A stretch of DNA of 10,919 nucleotides. Source: Pseudomonadota bacterium. GTDB lineage: Bacteria > Pseudomonadota > Gammaproteobacteria > Steroidobacterales > Steroidobacteraceae. A program made the translations under genes and the position numbers. Positions within the stretch are counted from its first letter, which is position 1. Each line of letters starts with the position of its first letter. This document shows positions 6,309 through 10,919 of the stretch, in pieces. Location: contig JAKAFQ010000097.1 in the NCBI GenBank assembly GCA_021817875.1, positions 1 through 10,919 of the forward strand, written 5' to 3'. The notes beneath the pieces are model-generated. The model made no database searches and had not been told where the DNA came from. It saw only the letters and a program-made list of their open reading frames with translations.

Positions 6309-7240
6309 GAGCGGCCGGCCTTCTTGCCGCCCAGCGTGCGGTCAAGACGTGTCTGCAGTTCCGTGCGGGTCTCGGGCGTCCACTTGCGGAAGCCCTCCCC
6401 GGTCGTCACCCCGGTATGACCCGCGGCGACCAGATCCACCAGCAGCTTCTGCGGCGCTCGGCTGGTATCGAGATCGGGAAGGATCACCTCATGGATCGCG
6501 AGCGTCAGATTGAGGCCGACGAGATCGGACTGCTCCAGCGGTCCCATGATGCCGAGCCTCGCGCCGAAACTCGCCTTGACCACGGTATCGACGGTCTCCG
6601 CATCGCAGACTCCCGCCTGCACCAGCGCGATGGCTTCACGCTTCAGCGCATGCTGCAGGCGGTTGCCGATGAAGCCCGGGATATCCTTGTTCACGCGCAC
6701 CGGCTGCTGCCCGACCGCCGCCATGATCGCCATGGTGCGCTCGAGTGTCTGTTCCGAGGTGTCGTCGCTGCGGACCACCTCCACCAGGCGCACGGCATAC
6801 GGCGGATTCCAGAAATGTGTGCCGACCACACGCGATTTGTCGCGCACGTCGGCCGCGATGCGCCGCACGGGAATGACCGAGGTGTTGGTGGCCAAGATGG
6901 CGTCACCCGGACAGATCTCGTCCAGGCGGCGGAAAATATTCCGCTTCAGCTCGACGTTCTCCGGCGCCGCCTCGATGGCGAGCGCCGTATCCGCCGGCGC
7001 CTCGCCGATATCGGCCACCACCCGCACCAGCGCGGCCCGGTCCTGCGGCTGTCCCTGCAGACTGAAGATCTGCCTGAGTCGTTCCTGCGCGCTGGCGCGC
7101 GTGGCCTCGCCAGGCTCGACCACGGTCACGGCGATGCCGGCGGCGGCGACGATCTGCGCAACCGCAAGCCCCATGCGCCCGCCGCCGACCACCAGGGCCG
7201 GACGGCCGGCCAGAAGATCAACCGGCAGTGTATCCGCCAT
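6305..7240 (-). CDS. 3-Hydroxyacyl-CoA dehydrogenase family protein
   Basis: A 311-residue two-domain dehydrogenase, expected to interconvert a 3-hydroxyacyl-CoA and its 3-keto form in the cytoplasm. The Rossmann domain has VVGGGRMG (17-24) with an acidic E42 after the second strand, which favours NAD. The active site is complete: S121 in TNTSVIPV, H142 in GTHFWNPP, E154 in LVEVV, and N193 in GNRLQ. The HFWNPP form (rather than HFFNP of FadB-type enzymes) and the single short C-terminal domain ending near GEGFRKW place it with stand-alone hydroxyacyl-CoA or related hydroxyacid dehydrogenases, so a non-CoA hydroxyacid is also possible. The ATG at 7238-7240 lies inside the end of the SDR gene (23-base overlap) and has no obvious ribosome site, so coupling to SDR translation is likely. 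It overlaps the next gene by four bases. Confidence 0.88.
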   Translation of the reverse strand: MADTLPVDLLAGRPALVVGGGRMGLAVAQIVAAAGIAVTVVEPGEATRASAQERLRQIFSLQGQPQDRAALVRVVADIGEAPADTALAIEAAPENVELKRNIFRRLDEICPGDAILATNTSVIPVRRIAADVRDKSRVVGTHFWNPPYAVRLVEVVRSDDTSEQTLERTMAIMAAVGQQPVRVNKDIPGFIGNRLQHALKREAIALVQAGVCDAETVDTVVKASFGARLGIMGPLEQSDLVGLNLTLAIHEVILPDLDTSRAPQKLLVDLVAAGHTGVTTGEGFRKWTPETRTELQTRLDRTLGGKKAGRS

Positions 7241-8042
7241 CGATGTACATCACTTGACCGGTACAGAAATCCGAGGCCGCCGACAGCAGGTACAGCGCCA
7301 TGCCGACCAGGTCTTCCACCTCGGCCAGCCGACCCAGCGGAATGCGTGACAGCGAGCGCTTGCGGGTCGCCTGGCCGAGCTCGTCGTCGCCGAACATCCA
7401 GGCCGTGAGCTTGGAGCGGAACACCGTGGGCGCGATGGCATTCACGGTGATGCCGTATTTCGCCCATTCCGTGGCGAGCACACGCGTCAGGGCATCGGTG
7501 GCGCCCTTCGACGTGCAATACGCCGTGTACCCGGAGATATTGCCGTGGCGCCCGCGCACCGACGACATCAGCAGAACCTTGCCCTTCACCGACTTCTCGA
7601 TGAAGTACGTTCCGACGGATTTGGCCATGAACCACGCGCCGCGGACATTGGCATCCATCACCGCCTGCCAGTCCTCGTACTTCATCTCGTGGATGAAGCC
7701 GGCCTTGTTATAGCCCGAGGCGATGACGAGCTGATCGATCCGGCCGAAGGCCGCCAGCGCCGAATCACGCATGCGGTCGGCGTCCTCGAGACTGTCGGGG
7801 CGCGCATAGACCACATTGACCGCGCCCTTGCCGAGCGAGCGGACCTCGTCGGCGACGCCGTCGAGCTCGGCTTTCGATGAGCCGGCGATGGTCACATTGG
7901 CGCCGAGCGCCGCGAGCGCCAGCGCGACGCCGCGTCCAAAGGCGCCCGAGCCGCCGGTGATCAGCGCCGACTTGCCGCTGACATCGAACAGGGAAAACGG
8001 ATTGCGCAGGGCTGGGGTGATGCCGAGCGATTCGCCACTCAT
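7218..8042 (-). CDS. SDR family oxidoreductase
   Basis: A 274-residue classical short-chain dehydrogenase. It has the cofactor motif TGGSGAFG at 29-36, an ASGYNKAG in place of the usual NNAG (108-115), structural N132, the catalytic serine at 160/161 (LMSSVRG), Y175 and K179 (YCTSK), and a C-terminal GQVMYIDGGYTAG. No acidic residue follows the second strand (IAGSSKAEL), so NADP use is possible. The substrate is unknown; a hydroxyl-to-ketone step on the same compound handled by the neighbouring dehydrogenase and hydrolases is the natural guess. Its ATG at 8040-8042 is preceded by a strong GGAGGT three bases away, and overlaps the stop of the cupin gene by four bases. SDRs of this type often act as 2-deoxygluconate-like or ring-alcohol dehydrogenases, and the sequence does not distinguish these. 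Confidence 0.9.
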   Translation of the reverse strand: MSGESLGITPALRNPFSLFDVSGKSALITGGSGAFGRGVALALAALGANVTIAGSSKAELDGVADEVRSLGKGAVNVVYARPDSLEDADRMRDSALAAFGRIDQLVIASGYNKAGFIHEMKYEDWQAVMDANVRGAWFMAKSVGTYFIEKSVKGKVLLMSSVRGRHGNISGYTAYCTSKGATDALTRVLATEWAKYGITVNAIAPTVFRSKLTAWMFGDDELGQATRKRSLSRIPLGRLAEVEDLVGMALYLLSAASDFCTGQVMYIDGGYTAG

Positions 8043-8386
8043 TTGACCTCCGATGCGGGCAGCACCACGACCATCATGCGGGCGACGGTGTTACCGCGGT
8101 TTTCAATGGCGCGGGCCTCGCCCGGCGCGAGATGGCACGAATCCATGGCGCCGAGCGTGACCTCGCCGCCGTCCGTGATGAGGGTGACGGCGCCTTCGAG
8201 CACCACGTAGACCTTCTCGGTCGCCGAAGCCGAGTGGTGTGCGCCGCCCCCGGGCAGAAAATACGACAGCGACACCAGCACACCACTGGTCTTCGAAGCC
8301 TGTCCGCCCTGCAGCATCAGCCCGGCCATCTCGAAATGGCCCTTGGCGTCATAGCGCCGGGCGTCGACGAAGCGTGTGACCTGCAC
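8039..8386 (-). CDS. Small single-domain cupin protein
   Basis: A 115-residue cupin beta-barrel. Motif 1 is PGGGAHHSASATEKVYVVLEG (45-65), with H50, H51 and E57 as likely metal ligands. Motif 2 is recognisable around HLAPGEARAIENRGN (85-99), but the usual histidine after PxG is replaced by R92, so the metal site lacks one standard ligand unless H85 substitutes. Such small cupins may be isomerases, dioxygenase-like enzymes or non-catalytic binding proteins. I chose the GTG at 8384-8386 because GGGGAGGG lies seven bases upstream. A TTG at 8390-8392 overlapping the cyclase stop would add two residues but sits directly against that ribosome site. The frame runs open to 8590, but the extra stretch is arginine-rich antisense-like sequence within the cyclase gene. 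It lies two bases after cyclase A and overlaps the SDR start. Confidence 0.85.
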   Translation of the reverse strand: MQVTRFVDARRYDAKGHFEMAGLMLQGGQASKTSGVLVSLSYFLPGGGAHHSASATEKVYVVLEGAVTLITDGGEVTLGAMDSCHLAPGEARAIENRGNTVARMMVVVLPASEVK

Positions 8387-8388
8387 GT

Positions 8389-9186
8389 TCAACCCTCCCC
8401 GCCGATGCGGTATTTCTGCTTCGGATCGACAATGGCGATGACGCGCACCACGCAGCCCTCGCCTTGCGGCCAGCGCCAGGGGAACGCCATGAAGGTACAG
8501 CGCCTGCCGGTGACCGCGTCGAGCTCCCCGCCGACGTTTTCGATGCCCGGAATGCCCGCGCCGAGCATGATCTTGTGCGCCGGTTCCCAATAGGGAAAGT
8601 CATCGAGAATGTCACGGCCGGTCAGCGCGCGGTATTCCGCGTTGAGATAGGCGTGCGACGGACCGGGACCGTGATCGGCGATCTTCGTGCCGAGCGGATG
8701 ATCGAGCGCCTGCACGTCGACGCCCACCATCTTGACCCCACGCTCCACGATCCACTCGGCGGCCTCTTTGTAAAGACCGGGCGAATAGGCGTAGTACTCG
8801 TCGTTGTCGCCGAGCTTGTGATGGCTGCCGGTGTTGATCATCAGGATGTCGCCACGCCGGATCTTCGGCGTCGCCTTTTCCAGGTCATCCGGCGTGATCA
8901 CGCCCCATTTGCCTTTCGGAATCGACACCGCGACGCCGGTGCCGAAGAAGCGCCAGGACTCGTAATCGGTGAGGGTCCGGCCGTTTTCCGTCACGTGGAT
9001 CTGCGCATCCATGTGGGTCGAGCGGTGCATGATGCCGTCGTACTGCTGCACCAGCATGCCGTCCTTGGCGTGGTACTTGAGCGTGCGGATGTTGAGATTG
9101 GGGCTCGACGGCCATTGCGGCGCGCCGTGATGGATCGGGTTGCTGAGATCGTAATAAACGAGGCCGTTGTCGGCGTTGATGGCCAT
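8389..9186 (-). CDS. Cyclase family protein A (kynurenine formamidase/isatin hydrolase-like)
   Basis: A 265-residue member of the 'cyclase' family (PF04199), metal-dependent hydrolases that open cyclic amides or cleave N-formyl or ester bonds. The family signature H-x-G-T-H-x-D-x-P-x-H appears as MHRSTHMDAQIH with H54, H58, D60 and H64 conserved but the usual proline replaced by Q62. Other conserved parts are DVQALDHP (D157, H163), the IENVGG block with E216, and a C-terminal core FPWRWPQGEGCVVRVIAIVDP. No signal peptide is seen, so it should be cytoplasmic. It lies 10 bases after a homologous gene (cyclase B), with which it shares the same C-terminal pattern (C-T...A-x-P-W-R-W...VDP...YRI), pointing to ancient duplication. 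The ATG at 9184-9186 follows an AGG-rich stretch. Its substrate cannot be read from sequence. Confidence 0.88.
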   Translation of the reverse strand: MAINADNGLVYYDLSNPIHHGAPQWPSSPNLNIRTLKYHAKDGMLVQQYDGIMHRSTHMDAQIHVTENGRTLTDYESWRFFGTGVAVSIPKGKWGVITPDDLEKATPKIRRGDILMINTGSHHKLGDNDEYYAYSPGLYKEAAEWIVERGVKMVGVDVQALDHPLGTKIADHGPGPSHAYLNAEYRALTGRDILDDFPYWEPAHKIMLGAGIPGIENVGGELDAVTGRRCTFMAFPWRWPQGEGCVVRVIAIVDPKQKYRIGGEG

Positions 9187-9196
9187 GATTACCTGC

Positions 9197-10006
9197 CTAT
9201 TCCCCTGCTCCGGTTTCGATGCGGTACCGGCCGGACGGATCGACGAGCGCCATCAGCCGCACGGTGCACGCATCGCCGTCGGTCCAGCGCCAGGGAGCCG
9301 CGTGAATCGTGCAGCGCGAATTGACCAGCTGGTCGATGTCGCCGCCGACATTCTCGATGGTGGGAATTCCCGCGGCCAGCAGCAGCCGGTGCGCCGGATT
9401 CCATTCGGGGAAATCCGCCTGCGGATCGCGGCCCGTCTCGCTGCGGTATTTCGCCGGCAGACGCTTCATCAGCGGACCGCCGCGCTGCAGACCGAGCGAA
9501 GTGGCGAGCGGGTGATCGATGGCCGGCGTGTCCATTCCGACCAGGACCGCGCCCCGCTCGACCAGCCAGCCGGCCGCATCCTTGGCGAGGCCCGGCGCCT
9601 CACCGAAATATTCCTGGCTGTCGGAGAACTTCGCGTGCCAGCCGGTGACGATGAGCACGATGTCGCCCTTGCGCACCGCCGGACGGGCCTGCTCGAGATC
9701 GGCCGCCGTGACCAGCTCCCAGCGCCGCTTGCGGATCGAGAGGATCACGCCGCTGCCGAAGAAACGGTCGATCGGCAGGTGCCCGACGAACGCGCCGCCC
9801 TGGATGAGATGGATGGGCGCGTTGACGTGCGTCGCCACGTGCATGTTGGTGACGAGCTTGTGGCTCATCACGCCGTCACGCGCGTGATTGACGCCACGGG
9901 AGAGCTGCACCTCGGCATCGCCGGGCCACACCGGCACACCGTGGCCCCACGTGTGGCTCAGCTCGACGAACCGCAGTCCGGTTCCAGGTTCAATGCATTC
10001 CGCCAC
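9197..10006 (-). CDS. Cyclase family protein B (tandem paralogue)
   Basis: A 269-residue PF04199 protein homologous to the gene that follows it. The metal motif reads MHVATHVNAPIH: H56, H60 and H66 are kept, but the aspartate of H-x-G-T-H-x-D-x-P-x-H is N62. The proline kept here (P64) is the one lost in cyclase A. MDTPAIDHP, TIENVGG (E217 or E218 region) and APWRWTDGDACTVRLMALVDPSGRYRI are shared with the family. Asn in place of the metal-site Asp could weaken or alter metal binding or define a subfamily. The GTG start at 10004-10006 is preceded by AGAGGAAA at a good distance. It is the first gene of the six-gene unit, 123 bases from the upstream LuxR-type gene. Whether A and B act on different substrates or form a mixed complex is not visible. 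Confidence 0.88.
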   Translation of the reverse strand: MAECIEPGTGLRFVELSHTWGHGVPVWPGDAEVQLSRGVNHARDGVMSHKLVTNMHVATHVNAPIHLIQGGAFVGHLPIDRFFGSGVILSIRKRRWELVTAADLEQARPAVRKGDIVLIVTGWHAKFSDSQEYFGEAPGLAKDAAGWLVERGAVLVGMDTPAIDHPLATSLGLQRGGPLMKRLPAKYRSETGRDPQADFPEWNPAHRLLLAAGIPTIENVGGDIDQLVNSRCTIHAAPWRWTDGDACTVRLMALVDPSGRYRIETGAGE

Positions 10007-10048
10007 GGGTTTCCTCTTTCGCCGCCTTCGGCGTCTTCATTCGGGTCG

Positions 10049-10078
10049 ATCGTAGGCAGGCCCCGGTCCGCCGTCCAA
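10049..10078 (-). promoter_or_regulatory. Possible sigma-70 promoter of the six-gene leftward unit
   Basis: On the minus strand, TTGGAC (10073-10078) and TACGAT (10049-10054) are 18 bases apart, each matching four of six consensus positions. The predicted leader then carries a small hairpin, CGCCG/CGGCG around a four-base loop (10020-10033), just before the ribosome site of cyclase B. The 10007-10129 spacer is the only non-coding gap upstream of the unit, so a promoter is expected here, but the boxes are weak and this particular choice is uncertain. Confidence 0.3.
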
Positions 10079-10129
10079 TGATTTCCGAGAGTTGATGCAT
10101 AACCCGAGGCTATGGGGTGTGCCCGCGGC

Positions 10130-10909
10130 TCAGGACAGCACCAGCCGCATCAGCTCGTTCTGGCTGGAGATGCGCAGCCGCGCATAGGCGCGGCGACGGA
10201 ACGTCAGCACGGTATTCAGCGAAATGCCGAGCTTCAACGCGATGGCTTCCGAATAGAACCCGCGCACGATGAGCGCGCAGACCTCGAGTTGCCGCCGGGG
10301 CATGCTGGGGCAGAGGTGGCGCAGACGCTCCAGGTACTCGAAGTCCTCGCCGCCGTCCGCCTTCGCCGCCCAGGCATCGTGGCGCGCGATCAGTGCGATC
10401 AGCGTATCGCCGGCCGCCGCGATGGTGTCGATGCCGTGGTCGAAGGCTCGGTTGCCGCGGCCACGGTAGAAGTTCACGCGGATGACGCTGTCCCCGGCCC
10501 GGCGCATCAGCGTCAGCCGGTTGACCAGCTTGATCGCCGCGTAGCAGTGCTCGCGATAGGATCGGGGCGCGATCTCCTCGGCCCCGATCACCATGGCGCG
10601 GCAGGACGCGACGCGCGTCGCATCCGATGCCATGCTGTTGGCCGGATCGAAGCGCCAGTAATCGGCGATGTACCGGTCGGCAATGTGGCGCGACACCGGC
10701 ACATCGCCGACATTCTCGGCAAACAGCAGCCGCGGCGAGTGTGAGGCGCAGAAGGCGAAGGACGTCACGCTGTGGCAGTCGGTGAATTTCCGCGCCACCT
10801 GGAACAGCCGGCGCGGAAAATCCGGCCGGCCCAGCGCCGCGATCAGCTCCGGCATCTCCCCGTGGAAGCCTGCCGCGGCGCCGGCCGCCGACGAACCTAT
10901 CTCAATCAT
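10130..10909 (-). CDS. LuxR-type HTH transcriptional regulator
   Basis: A 259-residue regulator. The C-terminal part (about 202-258, MPRRQLEVCALIVRGF...EAIALKLGISLNTVLTFRRRAYARL) is a LuxR/GerE helix-turn-helix, with the conserved EVC, G217, IA-x-x-LGIS, N232-T233-V234 and the downstream R-x-x-x-Y-A-R-L in the place of the usual K-L. The N-terminal 200 residues show no receiver-domain aspartate pattern and do not obviously match an acyl-homoserine-lactone domain; they may sense a small effector. The ATG at 10907-10909 is preceded by GGAG nine bases upstream, so the gene is complete. It lies upstream of and in line with the six-gene unit, which it may control as an activator; that is inference from position only. 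Confidence 0.88.
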   Translation of the reverse strand: MIEIGSSAAGAAAGFHGEMPELIAALGRPDFPRRLFQVARKFTDCHSVTSFAFCASHSPRLLFAENVGDVPVSRHIADRYIADYWRFDPANSMASDATRVASCRAMVIGAEEIAPRSYREHCYAAIKLVNRLTLMRRAGDSVIRVNFYRGRGNRAFDHGIDTIAAAGDTLIALIARHDAWAAKADGGEDFEYLERLRHLCPSMPRRQLEVCALIVRGFYSEAIALKLGISLNTVLTFRRRAYARLRISSQNELMRLVLS

Positions 10910-10919
10910 CTCATGCTCC

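Noticed and set aside
6416..7408. Plus-strand frame (330 residues) opposite the 3-hydroxyacyl-CoA dehydrogenase
   Set aside because: It is a mirror of the real gene, with no domain or ribosome site.
8387..8590. N-terminal extension of the cupin to 183 residues
   Set aside because: The added residues are Arg/His-rich and lie within the end of the cyclase A gene; a ribosome site placed before the GTG at 8386 supports the short form.
8464..10081. Plus-strand frames (286 and 304 residues) opposite the two cyclase genes
   Set aside because: Both arise from the codon bias of the real genes on the other strand; their similarity to each other simply mirrors the paralogy of the cyclase pair.
1..10919. 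Mobile element, CRISPR, tRNA or phage signals
   Set aside because: No transposase, integrase, regular direct repeats or tRNA-like cloverleaf sequence was seen on either strand.

Overview
The window (10,919 bases, GC-rich) reads as a chromosomal aromatic-catabolism locus from a Gram-negative bacterium, most likely a Pseudomonadota of the alpha or gamma class. The Gram-negative call rests on the C-terminal end of a TonB-dependent outer-membrane receptor. The group call rests on the mix of a FerA-type NDP-forming acyl-CoA synthetase, a hydroxycinnamoyl-CoA hydratase/lyase and a vanillin-type aldehyde dehydrogenase. The sequence alone does not give the genus. I saw no RNA genes, insertion sequences, CRISPR arrays or tRNA-linked attachment sites.

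Left part (1-744): the last 168 codons of a TonB-dependent receptor run rightwards to 508. A 236-base convergent spacer follows, holding a 12-bp inverted repeat and a separate 13-bp palindrome.

Central left part (745-5699): a MarR-family regulator points left and a three-gene unit points right: aldehyde dehydrogenase (vdh-like), hydroxycinnamoyl-CoA hydratase/lyase (ech-like) and acyl-CoA synthetase (ferA-like). The 81-base divergent spacer has an AT-rich perfect palindrome lying on a plausible -10 box, as expected for MarR repression. Together these enzymes form a complete route: ferulate or p-coumarate to the CoA thioester (FerA), to vanillin or 4-hydroxybenzaldehyde plus acetyl-CoA (Ech), to vanillate or 4-hydroxybenzoate (Vdh). 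The rightward and leftward units meet at a strong hairpin (5683-5712) whose loop contains the stop codon of the synthetase gene.

Right part (5712-10006, all leftward): a tightly packed six-gene unit. In transcription order it is cyclase-family hydrolase B, cyclase-family hydrolase A, a small cupin, an SDR oxidoreductase, a 3-hydroxyacyl-CoA dehydrogenase and a DUF2478 protein. Gaps are 10 and 2 bases and the other three junctions overlap (4, 23 and 4 bases), so it is very probably one transcript. Two metal-dependent ring-opening or amide hydrolases, two NAD(P) dehydrogenases and a cupin suggest a catabolic side pathway on a cyclic or CoA-bound substrate. I cannot match this set to a pathway I know; it is the least explained part of the window.

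Far right (10130-10909): a LuxR-type HTH regulator lies upstream of, and in the same direction as, the six-gene unit, and is its likeliest local regulator. A possible sigma-70 promoter lies between them.
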